Source of the DNA: Caprimulgus europaeus
Taxonomy: Eukaryota; Chordata; Aves; Caprimulgiformes; Caprimulgidae
Length of the DNA: 64,000 nt
NCBI GenBank assembly: GCA_907165065.1
Contig: OU015528.1
Location: 47,297,515 to 47,361,514 of the forward strand
Reading direction: 5' to 3'
The notes below the pieces were generated by a model. That model searched no databases and was not told where the DNA came from. It saw nothing but the letters and a program-made list of their open reading frames with translations. Of this stretch, positions 1 through 14,490 are shown one piece after another (the first letter of the stretch is position 1; the number at the start of each line of letters is the position of its first letter). The translations under genes were made by a program, and so were the position numbers.

Positions 1-3000
1 CTTTCGACCCCTGCATCCTGCCAGTTGGTACCTCAGAGTGAACCCACACAGCTCAAACTGGGTTTGCTGGTCTGTAGGAGAGATTATGGATAACAACGTG
101 ACTGTATCATTGTGTACATGTACCAATATGCTATCTGGAGATTGAATTAATTTCTATGTCCATGTACAGTGGGAGCACAACGGTATTTTTCACATAACTG
201 CAGTGACCACAAGCAATACCAATCTATGCTTGAGCCGTGCCAAAAGCAGACACCAAGATTCTAATTTTGACAGCCAGTATCTTCCTGAGGGTGCTGGTAA
301 GGTCTGTTCTGTTAGAAAGATTTTCCTAACATTTTTAGGCATGCTTTAAAAAAAAGTGACTATGATCTTTTTCATTCTAATTTCAGTAAAAATGAACGAC
401 ATATTAGCCAAAGCCTGAAGTAATCTGAAATTATCTCAGAACAGTTGGAGGAAAGAAATGTAGAGTGATACTTACATATAGAAGTTGCTAATAGCTAAAG
501 AGATTAGTCATTTGACTTTTCCATTCCTTTCACTGATAACAGTGATACAAGAATAGCAGACAGGATTTGGCTGAGGGATGTTTTTTCTTTGTGTATGGCA
601 AGAAGGGATAAACTAAGACTGTACGGGTCCTCCAGTATTCTTCTGGATGAAACAAGTGGAGGAGGAGCTTAGCAAAAAGGAGAGGGAATGGTTTTCATCC
701 AGTGTATTACTTAGAAACACAAAATGGAGGGTTAAAGAAGGATCTTAGGAACAGATTATGAAAAGAGGCCTATCAATCAGAAGAGAATAGCTACAACTAT
801 TTTAAGCAAGTCAGCGATATTTAAGATTATCATTCTCTGTGACCTTGAGATGAAGGGATTTATCAACCACAAGTTTTCTTTCTAAAACAATGCAACTCTA
901 CGGTTGTATGGTACATCACAGCCTGTGTTATTGCTCACTTCTAAGGATAAGGCTAGTTGCTTTTCTACTGAATAGATGTATATGTACATCTTATATAAAC
1001 ATTATACATCTGTATATTTAGAATTCTCTCTTAAATAAATCATAAGGACCAAGTTTCCTACAGTGATTAGGGCCCTGAGTGTCTGATTTGGTATCTTTTT
1101 CAGAGGAAGATGGTCCATTTCCCCCAACCAAAGAAATTTGGTTCAATTAACAGTCTGAAATTGGGCACACAAAAATGCTAGTGGCTTCAGAATTCTCTTC
1201 TTCTCGAGATTCTGCACAGCACCTACCCCCAAATTACTTTGACATTAAGATGTAATATTTATTGTAAATAGTGGATTTAGAGGTAGGCTCCAAATAAAAA
1301 TTGTTACAAAATCTCCAGCAGCATAGTACTATGACAGAGTTTACTCTTTCTAGCTGGGGTTGGTTTTTATTTTTTCTCCAATCTACCAAGATGAATGAAC
1401 TGCATAAAATGAAACAAATAGGATCTCTGACGGAAAATTGGTTTTTCAAACATCTCTTCAATTCAAAACCACTTAAATGTTATTTGTAAGACAAATTGAG
1501 GGATTTATTTTAAATGTTTCCATGCTTACTATAAATTAAGGGCCATATTATTCTTGTCCTGCCTAAGATAAAAGAATGTGGATGGAAGTTCTTATATCAA
1601 AAGCAACCAGGGCTGGATGTGGCAGTGACAGTGTTGGGGAGGATGCAGAGCAGCAGAGCCATTCTTCCAGCACAGGACAGCATCTGCCAGCAGACAGGGA
1701 CTGAAGGCCCTACAGTATCTTTAACCCATAGTAAATGCTTCACTCACTTGATAAAATCAGAGCCCACTTCCAGTGCAGTATGTCCCTAGATAAATGGCGT
1801 CTGCAGCTAAGGGAAGAGACTGGCGATTCATAGGTCATCTGCACAAACATAGATGCAGTTGCATTAGTGTAAGAAAAGCTATGTCTATGAAGAGCAATTC
1901 CTTATAATCAATGAAATGGATTGATTGCTCTGGATAATTCACACCATTAAAAGGTGTTTCATAATAACATTCCGTTGGGTGTTTGCATACGGGCTGTAGA
2001 GCATGGTAACCAAGTCTCCAGCTGCTTTTATGTGGTGCTCTGTGCCCTGTTCCACTCAGCCAATCTGATTATAAAGTGACTGAATGCTCATGTCCCAGAT
2101 CTTCCCACTGTCTGAGACACTATGGGAAGTCCTGGTGTTCAGGTACTAAGCCTATGACATTTTTGGAAGATCACCGTAACATTTTCCACTCAGGTGACAA
2201 GCAAGGATTCCATGTCATGCTGCGTAAAGAACAGCGTGAAGAAATTTTATCGGATAATTACAGGGAAAGCAAACAGAGAAAGAAGCACACAAACCTGACA
2301 GTGTCACAACTACCTGGCTGAAGGACTTGGATGAATTTTGGCATGAAACTTTTTATCCTTTCTTCTGCACATGGCTCAGGACCGAGACATGCCAGAGCAG
2401 GACTGAGCCAGAAGCCACTGGGGGGTAGTTCTAGTGAAGTCTTTTGCAAAGACCTCTGGGCACAAGGAGACTGCTCGCTTCGTTTGCTATCTCAGAGGAC
2501 ACTCATCCTGTCAGCAGCCCTGCAGAAGAGTTGTGAGCACTGTTGCATTTGCTTTGAAGTGATATACATGTTCTCTCAGCTGTCATACCAGGACACTTAG
2601 CTGAGCTCTCATCATTTTAGATCACAATAATTGCAGAATCCCTTACTGCCTCTGTCATGGTCAGTCTGTCCCTCGAAATCCTAAACAAGTAATGTACTGG
2701 GTTTTTTGTCACACAAAATCAAAAAAAAGTGTGAAATAGATTAAAGGAGAAATAGCTTTCTTTGTATCTTTATAGACTTGTTTTATTCTTTTGAGTATGG
2801 AATGTCAGGTTCACTGAAATTGGTTTTCCTGGATGGTCATTTATATATGAAATACACACACATTAAACTAAGAAACTGTGGAGTTCTTTCTTTCAAATGG
2901 AAATGTGTTATTTTTAAACTGCAAAAGCACAGGCAAGATTTCAAACTGACATTGTCACTTTTTAAAGATGATATATGTCTCCTCTACCTATAGCACACCC

Positions 3001-6000
3001 AGACTGAAGAACCTACCTGTCAAAAGCCACCTCATCTAATAATAAATAGCAATTATCATCAGGTGCTGTACTGTATATAATCAAAGCATGGTAGAAACAT
3101 TAGCCATATATGCCAGCCCTTTTAACCTGCCATTCAGAAGCACGAAGGAAAGGTTGAAGCACTGCCTTGCACCACTCTGAGAAAGAAGCCTTTCTCCTCC
3201 ACCTTTGGGGTGCAAAGATCATTCCAGTGGCTGGAGATTTTGTCCCACCTTGCTGGTCTTCATGATGCATAGTTTCCTGGCACACTTGGATGAATGGGAA
3301 AACATAGCCTTAACAGGCAGCCATCTCCATCCTCTTCCAACCCTAATGAGATAAACAGATTACCTGGGGGTTTTTTTAAATCAACTTTCTGCTTGATGAA
3401 AACCTTATTGGCTCTTTCCAGATTTAAGTGATGACACTCTTTCTTCTCTTTACTGGAGAAGCTGCAAAATGGATCAGGCAGATTGCCTTCATGGTTTAAA
3501 GGAAACTGGAAAAACACTTTCAGTAAAAGATAAGGTGTAGCTTTTTCCAGTTTATCATGATGAAAAGCTAAAGAGCCTCCTCAAGAAAGTGCCCGCATTC
3601 ACCTGTTCTCTGTATAGGCCATAACAGCATCCAGGAAAAATCACCCTTCTATCTGAAAGCTGTCTTCAATGTTCTCACAGAGGATCCATCAGAGCATTCA
3701 AAACTAAGTTAAAATCCCAAAGAGGAATAGGGGATTTAATTCTAGGATTAAGCTTTGAAGTGGCTCCCAGGAAATAAATTATTATTGGATGAGAACCAAC
3801 ACACCAATTATCTAGTTTACTGCTCATGCTACCGATAGCTGCTGCACACGCCCTCAGGGACTGGGTACCACAGTTCTACCTAGCCAGTCTTGTCTTTATC
3901 ACAATATCCACAAAAAGGCAAAAGCTCAGCTGGTCACATTCCAAGAAACTTAGCTTCCCAACTCCCAATATTAACAAGGAAACTGCTTGCTACAAAAACA
4001 TAGGACAATAGGATTCAGTCACTTAAATTCCCTGCTTTTCAGCTTTTATCTTGCTTTGTTGTAGGTAATACAATAGTTAATAACATGACAGTTCTTTGCT
4101 CTGTATGTTATAGTCAGGTCAAAGTATTACAGTATCGGTGCTACCATAAATAAGCACATTTCATTTTCTTACAAAGAAGGCCTAAATGCTAGTTAAGTAA
4201 CAGGCAAGCCCTACACCACCCAAATGGTGTGTAGGTGAAGCAGTGGGACATACCCAGCTTTTCACTTGCTATTCCATAGGTTTCTCCAGGCTACCCAGAA
4301 TACCTCGCCTTCACTTACACAGCCTCAAATCCTTAATGCTTGTTCAATGGGACATGCTATAACATGAACCGCCTTCTATGGAAGGAATAAGTAAAGTTAA
4401 ATAGCTCTGAGACTGGTAAGTGTCTGGAGCAAAGAAGAGTACAGACATCAGAGCTGATATTTCACTCAAACTAAATGCTACCAGTTAATCAGTTCTACTA
4501 TAAACTCACTCAGAATATTAAGTTACTGTGGGTAAAAAATAAATCCTTCCCTCTGAAAAATGTATACGTGTCACCACTGAAGAAAAAGCTGGCAGCAGCA
4601 GTGTACACAAATATTTGGTTTTCTTCCAAATAATATATTTTTTGTTTAAACACCTTATGACCTAAAAATACTGCCACCAAAGGATCCCTACTTTTTCCCT
4701 CCCAAACACATAATTAATATCTCTCCTCCATGGATTCCTTTCAGTCCTTAACACAGGGAAATGATGTATGCAAAGCCACGATGTAATCCCACCCACCTCC
4801 CATGTCCTCCTTCAACTGCAAGCTCTGTCAGAACTTTTAATATCATTGAATACACACATATACTTATGGAGTGGGGCATATCCAGTGAGTGGATTCACTT
4901 TTAATGGCAATGTGGAGGCACTGGTTGGTGTCACCAGTCGGGCTCTCTGCTGGCACAGCAGTTCTGACAAGCCCGGTTGCTCACGACCTCCTAACAGACC
5001 CCACTTGTTTCAGAAAAGTTCAGGGCGGATAACTGCACTGGGTGTCTCTCTGTTCCTCTCATTCCTCCTTCAGGTGAAGCAGATGGTATTGCAAATAACT
5101 CGCCAAGCGGGTGTGGAGGGAGAGATGCTAGCGAAGAAAAATACTATTCATACTGACAAGGATTCTGAACAAGGAGCTGCATGACATTAGAAAAACAGGT
5201 CACTTTTCCAACACAGAGATGTTGAAAGTATTCTTCAAAACAGAAGAGCCTGTGAGCTAGGGATGTTCCCCCAGGGTTTGGGTTAGGTCCTCACTCCAGC
5301 ATTTATTGTACATTTGTATTGACCATCTAATTTAAGACAAATGTTTTCTGTAGACACATTGTAAAGTGAAAAATTTTCTCAGTTAGCATGCAACCGAGTT
5401 CCCCAAGATAGCTCCTTGCCTAGCAGCAAACAGAAAAGAGATGCTAACGGCTTCAAAGTAACTCTGAAAACCACTGTGTCCATGGTCAGTTGAGAGCCAG
5501 CAGGATCAGGGTCACCTGCTCCTGTGCCCATTTATTTATTATTCTTATTAACTGAAAGGATGGAAAAGCTTGCATCAAAACTGAATAGTTCCTGAGCAGG
5601 GTAAGAATATCTACCCCCAGCAACTGAGGTTATCATGCAGTCCCATCATCACCACACTTTCCTGAGAAAAGATACCTACCCCTGGCAAATAACTTTATGC
5701 AGATAGAGACAGATTTCCTTTGCCTGAGCTGTTTCCAAGTGAGCCAGCTGACTCACTAGTTCAGCCCTCTAGCTGGAAGCAGCACTAAGATTTTCTGTCA
5801 GATTCCTCTCTATTCTAGAGAAAACTGCCACCTTCCTCTCTCCTTTACATAGACATCCCCTTACTTAGACATTTAGGAAAAGGCAATAAGCAAAATACCT
5901 CTGGTACACCTCAGGTGCATCTTTTAATCTACCATCAAATTGACATGGAGGACATTTACATCAACTGCTTTGAAGCCCAGCAGCCCAATTTTTCTCTAAT

Positions 6001-9000
6001 GTTAGGTCTGAATCAAAACTCAAGCCTCAGCATCTTGATTGCACGCAGTGCTCCCACACTGTCCCATGCTCTGGCTATTTTTTTTGCCATACATCAGCTG
6101 TAAATCTGATCCCAAGACCAGGCCTTACTCCAATATGAATTCTTTCACCTCCACAGTGATTATGAACAAAAAAGAGCAAGATCTGACTTCAGCTGACCAA
6201 CCTCCTTCCTCCAACAAGCCTGTAAGTTTGCCCTCTCCCAACATGTTACTGCCAGGACCCAAGGGCTGATGGTGCTTCTGTGGCCTGGCAGTAGGAAAAC
6301 TGATAGGATGAACCCTTCCCATGCAGGGAGTGTGCCTTTTTCTCATCCCTTACCAAGCACTGGGTTCTGAAAAGCACATGCTGTTCTATCTCTCTCCTCT
6401 CATCATCTTTAGAAAATGTCCACCTAGAGATTTGGCCACACTCTGGCAACTTTCCCAGTCCAAGGACAGAGGCTGGGCATTAGAGCCAGGCAACATTTAT
6501 TTGGAAGGACAGCTCAAAGCGGCTTACAGTGGAAACTTTGGCTTCCACTGGCCCTTGTAAACAGGTTTGCTTGAGAAGGGGGAAATCTGTGATCATATTC
6601 TGTGCTCTTTCATGACATTTTCCTGTATTTATGCTGTTGTGTTGTTTGGTTTCCTGACCAGGCCATTTGTCTTTTGTTGTGCCCTTTAGACACAAGTACA
6701 TAACGCTCCTGTGGAGCTGTGGTTTGTTCCCCTGGCAAAAGAGCAGCTGGGCATCTCTGCTGCAGCCCCTGCATTGGTCAGGAGTCAGTACTCGGGGCTT
6801 GCCATGCTATCAGGTTCTCTCATGCTCCCTAAGAACAAGCCTGCAGGCTGTTGTGTCCTTGCTGGTCATATCCTTATTCTAGGTCAAGGATGAACATGTG
6901 TTTTTGTGCTACCTGAGGAATTGTACTTTTTTTTTTTTTTTCTTCCTTGTGAACTGATCTGTGCCTCCCGCATGACTTCAGCTTCCATAGGCCCCCGTCT
7001 TCTTGCCTTTGTTAGCTAACAGCTTTGTGAGATTTGTCAGAGCACAGCCTCTGCAGAGGGGACTGTCTCAGTGGCCCAAATGGCACAAAGGACAGTCCAT
7101 GGCCTAATGAAGGAAAAGTATGGGGAAAAGGGGATACCACTAATGCCACTTTTCCCACATATTTTTATCTTCAAAACCATCAGAGGAGGTCTGTGTCTCA
7201 CTTCTATTGTTACCTGGTGGCACCTCAGGGGATGCAGAGAAAGGAAGAGAGATGCTGGGAAAGGGTAATGAGAATGATAGGAAGGAGCAGTATTTGGCAA
7301 AGGCATGAATTGTCAATTATGTTATAATGGTGAATTATGTTATTATATTCCCTTCTGCCATGGACACACATATTTTAAAGAGGGACCTTTCCTTACCAGG
7401 ACTCACCCAATGCTGATGGCTCTTCAGGGCTACACAGAGGCAGGTTTGACTCTAGCAAATTCACTATTGATGTAATGGCTCTTTGTTGGCCTTGTGTTAT
7501 CCAGAACAGGTGACCGAAATGTCAGCAAACCAACACACATCCAGTCTTGCCTGTGTTAATGCCCATAGAGTGGCTCAAACATCCTATTCAACCATTCATC
7601 AGTCCCTGTGCTATAGTGGCATAGGACCCCTTTTTATTAATTTTGTGAACTATCACCTCAGGTTGATGGTTTATAGAGCCACAGATCCTGCAGCTGGAGA
7701 ACCATTCTGAGTAAAACTGTTAGTGCTGTCTCTGGGACACTATAAGATGTGCAGTGCCATGGGGCACATCATGAAGGGACAAAAAGTGTACACCTTGGCA
7801 GTGCCCAACACTCCTATGACAACCTGAGTGATGAACTTTACCTCAGACTAGTCTGCCACCCATCGACAGAAGCTGATAGCTGTCCCTCTGCATCCTTGGC
7901 CTTCAAGGCTGTATGTTGATAGTCTGAGATGTGTGCAAGCTCACAGCACAGCATATCAGAAGATCTTCACATGTATACAAGCCCCCTGTACCTGCTGCTG
8001 CTGACCTTCCCAGAGGCAGAGAACAACATGGTCCCATAGAGTGTTGGTTCCTGTCTCCCAGAAATGATGCTCTACAGAGAGGCAGGGATCAGCCAGTCAG
8101 TTGCAATCAGGCAAAAATCTACATAGGTCCCCAAAAACAATGGGCCCAGAACTGTTTTTTTTTTTCTCTGTTTCCAGATATCCTGGGTCCCAGAGTTGAA
8201 GATAGATATGACTCTGGCAAAAGCTTTGCTCCTGATCCAGGTCCTCACCAGAAGAAAAGCCAGCAGCCAACACATAGGATCCCTGACAAAAAACATGTGA
8301 GAGGAGAGGATGATGGTGGTCATACAAGGCCGGGGTGCAGGCATTCAGGCAATGTAGAGTTAGCAGATGAGTTCAAGCTCTTCTCAGTTCCTCAGGTGAT
8401 TCCCATTGACTCCCTCAACCTTTATCCCCCCAAGAATGCAGACTGACTATTTTTTTTTTCCCCTCCGAGTATACTAAGGAAAGACTAAGGGACCATACTG
8501 CCACAGAGAAAGTTTGGCTTCAACTAGTGCTGTTCCAAACATGTAAAACACAAAAAGAAAAGAGTGAAGAGGACTTCACAAGTCACTGCAGGAATCTCTA
8601 TCTGAAATGGTCATGTTTGGTACAGGGCACTAGATCAAAGTGGACCATTCTGGTCACCAGGAGCTGGAGGCAGGCTGATGTTGAGCAGGTCTCTGCTACA
8701 CATGATAGAACCACTTTGCAACCCAGTGCTCTGGAAGGACAGCTTTTCTGAGAGGCACTGGTGCACTCGAACACGATGCTGACATGAATGAGAGTTACAT
8801 ATCTCCTGGCTTCAGGGCTGACTGGTAAAGCAACCATGGAAATTGTGAGCAAGGAAACTGGCTATTATCATCTGCTTATACAGTTCTCAGGGAAACAAGT
8901 CCTTAGGAGCACCAGCTGTAAATAAATGGGCTCACACAAAAGATACACTGGATTGTACAGGTGGTTTCTTTGCTTAGTGGAAACAGCATGGCAAGAACAC

Positions 9001-9590
9001 TGATACTGGCTAACATCCTGGGCCACAGAACAGCAATACCAGGCTGGCAACAGCCCCATCTCACCCAAACTGTCACCAGGATCTGCATTAGTCTTCTGTG
9101 CAGCTACCAGCAGCCATAGCTCAGCTGAATAGAATTGAAATAACTAATCACACAATCTCAGGTAATAATGGTAGGCATCAAGCTCTATGATTGCAAGCAT
9201 CTAGCATATGTACAGATGATAAATGTTCCTTGGAGTTGCTGCTCAAAAGACTGATTTCAGAGTTTTCATCAGAAAGGACTGGCCCCTTAAAAATCTGTTC
9301 TTTCTATTGAAGTCTGACAGAGGTCAGAACTGCTTGGTGTCTCAGTGTGCTTCAATGAGAGAAGTATAATCTTCTTCGAGGATGTAAACAGGGACAATTG
9401 GCTTCATTATTAACTGCACGTCTGACTGGCATTGCATCTGTGACATTTTTGTTTTCAAACTTCTCTTGATGGCTGCAAGGGCTGGAAACTGCAAAGGTGC
9501 TATATTGACCTGAAGTGCTTGGCTCTGTGTGCATCTTACAGCACAACAACAGAAAAATAGCCATCCTGTGACTTCCTCACCATCAGGAAG
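1..9590. other. Unique non-coding sequence, no gene recognised
   Basis: Stop codons are frequent in all frames and no open frame resembles a known protein. The stretch holds a T15 homopolymer at 6927-6941, an imperfect 18-bp tandem duplication at 7315-7346, and a T11 run that forms part of a good splice-acceptor-like tract just before 8178. A small AGATGTA/TACATCT hairpin lies near 975. No CR1 tail or other repeat is recognised before 9591. It is read as intergenic or intronic. Confidence 0.6.
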
Positions 9591-9768
9591 TCATGGGATC
9601 ATAGGATAATTCAGGTTGGGAGGGACCTCAGGAGGCTCCAGCCCAACCTCCTGCCCAAAATAGGGTCAACTGTGAGATTAGATCAGGTTGCTCAGGGCTT
9701 TAACCAGTTTGGTCTCAAAAATATCCAAGGATGGAGACTGCACAGCCTCTCTGGGCAGCCTGTCCTAT
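9591..9768 (-). mobile_element. CR1 LINE 3' fragment, 5'-truncated
   Basis: Read on the minus strand this is the 3' end of a CR1 retrotransposon. The conserved tail 'gggagggacctc ... ccagcccaacctcctgcc' begins next to a decayed terminal repeat (cataggataat, about 9598-9608). It is followed by the part encoding the end of ORF2, seen on the plus strand as 'tggagactgcacagcctct' and 'ctgggcagcctg'. The similarity stops abruptly near 9768, which is the 5' truncation expected of incomplete target-primed reverse transcription. Only about 178 bp remain, with no open frame. The tail differs from those of the other copies in the window, so it probably belongs to a different CR1 subfamily. Confidence 0.88.
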
Positions 9769-10443
9769 TGCTTTCCTGTCATCAGTTTCTGCATGTTTAT
9801 TGGTATGCCTTCACAAGGACATGGGGAAGCATGCTTCAGAGTCCACACATCCCCACACCCCATATATCTCTTCAAAACCTATGTCAGTATCAAGACAAGG
9901 TGCCCAGCCTCCTCATCAACTTTTCTGCCCACATTACTGTACAAGCATCAACATTCTGACCAGCAACCTGTTCCCACCAAACCCACGAGGGACTACACAC
10001 AGATTCATAACCAGACCCAGTTCTTGCTCCACCACACAGCCTGAGCAAAGCATGACCAGTGTGGACCACTGTGGTTATTGTACCTAACCTCCTCCCCTAG
10101 CTTACCCTTCCCTCCCCAGTAGCAGTGTCCTCCAAAGTGCCCCCACCTCTGATATCACCAGCTGAATGGTGACGACAGTGTTGTCAAGCAACACAAATCC
10201 ACCAAACAACCAACCAGGACAGATTGCAGCAACCCAACACAGATCAACTCGGAAGCCAGTGGGCCTGCCACCATTTTGTCTCTCAGCACCTCTTCCATCC
10301 AGCCACAACTAGAATCTTCTCAGGTCCATCCTTTTCCCTTCTCTCATCAACCAAAAGCATCAGCCTAGGAACTTCTGCCATTGCCAAGTAGTCAATGTGC
10401 CCACAACTAACCAACACACACATAAACACAGAGGCCAAGGAAG
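9769..10443. other. Pyrimidine/CA-rich spacer between two CR1 copies
   Basis: The plus strand is strikingly rich in C and A and poor in G, with many CCA, CAC and CCT triplets. Several overlapping open frames here reflect this bias rather than coding. The similar composition resumes at about 10881-11280, beyond the next CR1 copy, so the CR1 at 10444-10880 may have inserted into one compositionally biased block. No gene or known repeat is recognised. Confidence 0.5.
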
Positions 10444-10880
10444 TCATGGAATGGTAGGGAGCTCTGGAGATCATCTAGTCCAACCCTGCTGCCAAAGCAG
10501 GTTCATCTAGAGAAGTTGCACAGGAAAGCATCCAGGTGGGTTTTGAACATCTCCAGAGAAGGAGACTCCAAAGTGTCTCTGGGCAACCTGTTGCAGGGCT
10601 CTGTCACCCTCAGAGTAAAGTTTTTCCTCATGTTTAAGTGGAACCTCCTGTGTTCCAGCTTTTGCCTGTTGCCCCTTTTCCTACCACTGGCCACCACTGA
10701 AAAGAGTCTGTCCCCATCCTCTTGACACCCACCCTTTAGATATTTATAAACAATAAGGTCTCCTCTCGGTCTTCTCTTCTCTAGGCTAAATAGACCCAGC
10801 TCTCTCAGTCTTTCCTCATAAGAAAGATGCTTCAGCCCCTTAATCATCTTTGTAGCCCATTTGTCCAACCAGGAATAGCC
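10444..10880 (-). mobile_element. CR1 LINE 3' fragment with end of ORF2
   Basis: A minus-strand CR1 fragment covering the 3' tail (plus-strand 'catctagtccaaccctgctgcc') and the last part of ORF2. One minus-strand frame is open through the whole fragment (10922 to 10503) and shows the conserved CR1 C-terminal blocks [18 protein letters not shown], then [12 protein letters not shown], then [14 protein letters not shown]. These lie downstream of the reverse transcriptase core, so no catalytic residues are present. Similarity fades near 10880, where the reading frame runs on into flanking DNA. The terminal octamer repeat is decayed. The uninterrupted frame suggests this copy is younger, or luckier, than the fragment at 9591-9768. 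Confidence 0.92.
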
Positions 10881-13800
10881 TTCATACAGGCACCAAGCAT
10901 TTCCTGGTCTTGCATGGATCACCAGTCTTCTGTGCCACCCTCTTCCCCCTAGCCTTGGTGGTCATACACTGCAAGTGGTCAGGACACTGCTCCACATCAT
11001 CCACACAGAGCTGTCCCATCTCCAGATGTCATGCTGCCAAGCCTGGTCTGCACACATGTAGAATACTGATGAGGGCAACTTGGGATAGCAGCCATATCTG
11101 CAACACAGGCCTTACACTTCCATACCCACCCTTACCTATCGCCCATTCACTCCCTGGCCTCTACACATCCTGAAAGCTGCTACAGGCTGCCTTCCCATAT
11201 CTCCAGTGCCAGGGCTGAGACCTGAGGAAGCGGCTTAGCACTGCTCTCAGCCTAGCTCTGTCTGTCTGCCCTTCCCATATTCATGCTACATACCAAGGAT
11301 CAGCTCCCCTACATCAGACCAAGACAAATGATCCAAGCACTCCACCACCTGCCTCATGTTTTCCTTTCCCTGAACAGAGCAATACACAGAGTATTTCCTC
11401 CAGCCTCACCCCAATCTTTCAAAAAGAAGCAAAATGCTTTTATCTGCATTTGGAAACACTCCTGGTCCTTGCAAACCCTCAGCAGATGCAATGGCATGAT
11501 CGTGTTGTAGAGGAGGGTGGTTCAACCAGACACCCCAGCCATAGTGTAGGGAGATTCCAGTTTCTCTTGGGCATTTTTGGAACAAGGTCCCCAGGGGATG
11601 TAAACCATGACAGCAGGAGAAAAACACACAGTAGCAAGATCCACAAGTGACTATTTGCTTCAGCCACTCCCTGCTCTTTCTTTCATCTGTCTCTTCTGCT
11701 TCTCTTAAGGAGGCAGTCACAGCACCTCCTAGGACCAGCACTAGTGACTCCAAAACACCAAATTCCTTGTCTCACCATCACTTAGCTTCCTATACAAGAA
11801 AGCTGGAGACAGAAGGTCTTATCTGTGCTTCACCATCCTGGAGTTTTCAAGCAAATACCATGAGCAAGTGGGATGCAGTAAACTCTTGGAAAGCATTCAT
11901 GGCACTCAGGAGAAACTTAAGGCTTGGCCCTACTGCCTGCAATCAGGTGACTTCAGAGGAGGTGAAGATTTCAGGGTGAGCCGAGTGCTGTCTGTACTCG
12001 GCACAGCCTCAGAAAGAGGCTCCCGAGGCTGCCTTGGGCAATCTCAGAAACCACCTCAGGAGAAGACCGAGCTCAGGGGCTCGCATGCTGGCACCATCTG
12101 TCTGGTACAGGTGATGTATGGGTTGCATACAAGGGCAGTCCAGATAGCTAAAGGACTCTGTAGACATACTGTTGTTATAAGGCATATCACCATTAGGGGC
12201 TGGGATCACCTCCATGGTTTTCTCCAGGTTGACTCCCTAAGGACAGAAGGCTTAAAGGGAGGCTCTGTCTTGTTGAAGTCCACAAGCTGAGCTCCAGGTA
12301 CAGTTTTAAAAGGAGCTTTTCAGGTAGGCCATGGCAGAACTGTCTTCTCTTGGAGTTGGGTTTTACTTTGTGTCACATCGTACATAGCCCAAGACCCAGG
12401 CCCCACTAGGAAGACAAAGAACTCCCTGTCATGAGAATTGAGCAGCATCTGCACAACCAGGGAGGACAACGAGGAAATGAGGTTGCAAAAAGACACATTG
12501 CTTACCCACAGGGATGAGCAATGAAAGCAAAGGTATTTCAACCTAATCAAGGGGTTGCTTCTTTCCAATACATATTGCCTTGTTTCCTGACTGAGGGACT
12601 TGGGGAAGGGCCTTGGTCCCCAAACTGAGTGCTAGGCTTGACAAGGCATATGCATACTGCTCCATGATACAGTAAAGTGACATTAAAAAAATCCTAATTG
12701 TGACATACAATGACACTAATATGGCATTGCCCTGCCATTAATCAGCCCAGTTGCAGTAGCGTGCTGATATGAATTCTGAATTTGGTCTGTTCAGACCTAG
12801 CTTATGCATATCTACCTCCATCTCCATTGTCTGTGCAGAAATCCCCTTGTACAGATTCATTTTAACCAAAGCAGATTGAAAAGGGTTCAGATTACGTGAA
12901 TCAATTCTTCCACGTAAAGGGGCTGCATAGACTTAATTAAATTGATAACTGGGCCAACCTGGATTAAACTAGTGCAAATTTGGGTATAGACAAGGCTTTC
13001 TTTTTCTTATTAAAATCTTTAACTGATCCAAGTTTTGATTGACATTAACTGCATGATAACAAATGTGAATCCTCAGTTCAATCTTCTGGTGTCTCTGTCT
13101 TCATCTGGCCTCAAGTATGACACATGGAAGAGCTGGGTACACTCCTGATCCTGCCCTCAGAATTTGTGTTTAGCACATTCTTATCTGAACTCCAAAGGAC
13201 TTAGTAAAATAACCGCTTTTTCCATAAAAATAACTTTATGGAAGCAGCTGTACCACCATGCCTCACAGAGGAATTTAGGCAAGGCTCACTCTTACAGAGA
13301 AGCTGTAATTTCTGAAGAAGCACCAGTTAACCAGATCATTCTGTTCCAGCGTCTCGTCTATCGGCCCTGTATAAGGATGATGGTATTATCCTATTTTTCC
13401 TTCTCAGCTAGTTAATAGGAAATCCCCTTTCAAAGGCAATTTCCATTTTAAATAACCCACATTAAGAGAGACATGTTTAATACCAATAAATCCGCTTTCT
13501 TAAAAGAGACAGAGAAGCCAGGCTCATCAGCTAAGTCCAATCCTCCACCCCCATTCCTGCCTTGCAATCTGTAGATCTTGCAGAACGGCAACCTAAGACA
13601 GCTGTAGTTAGCTAGCTACACTTCTGAGCACTAAGCTGCTCCTCACTTTGTATTCACTTCATGCCAAACCAAGGTCACAGAGACGTGAGAAGCTAAAAGA
13701 TTCTTCTCACTGAAAGGGAATGGGAGTCTTAACCAGAGATGCTCAGAGGCTTGGTTTCCAAAGGTCTTGTGGGAGCCTCTCCCTACACTAGTCTCCCACT

Positions 13801-14490
13801 ACAAGTCAGTGTGAGGTCAGTGCTATCTAGAGATTCTGCAGGTGAAATTACTTTCTCTCCTCAAAGCTTCTTGTAGCACACCTAAAATAACCAGCCACTG
13901 ACTCCCAGAGGGATACCTGTGCCCTAAACACATGCCCTGAGAGCTCCTCCTCTGCTGTCAGAACCCCACTCCATCCTCACCATCACCACTTACCATTTCT
14001 AGAGGTATTTCTAGTCTCATCACTCTTGCAGTCAGTTTTACCACACCTTTGGCAGAGAAGCAGGTGTCAGCCTTTCCAAGACTCATGTGCCTAACGTAGC
14101 AGTCAGCAGTGGGTAACACTTAGGCAATGCTCCATCAGAAGCCAGAGGAGGGTGACCTCAAAGGACCCCCCCAAGGTCAGGACTATGCCAGCACCTGGGC
14201 TGTGGCACTGGTACCTCACTCATCTGATAGTAAGAGATACAGCTGACTAAGCAGTGGGGATGGGAAGCTCTGAAACATAGATAAACTTCCTCCTGCTTCT
14301 CCCCTGTTGTGACAAGGATCAGGAGCAAAAATTTAAAAGTAAGGTAAAGCTTGGGGGGCACGGGGGAACCCAAGCCACAGCAGAAAACCTTGGCCTGGTT
14401 GCCCTTGGTGCTGCCAAGAACAGACCCAAAGTCAGCCATGTGATATTCCCCTGCCTCATCATGCAGCTCCAGAACTTCTGCTGGCACATT
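10881..14490. other. Unique non-coding sequence
   Basis: The first 400 bp continue the pyrimidine-rich composition seen before 10444. The rest is ordinary mixed sequence with short random open frames on both strands. Nothing in it resembles a known protein, RNA gene or repeat. Confidence 0.55.
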
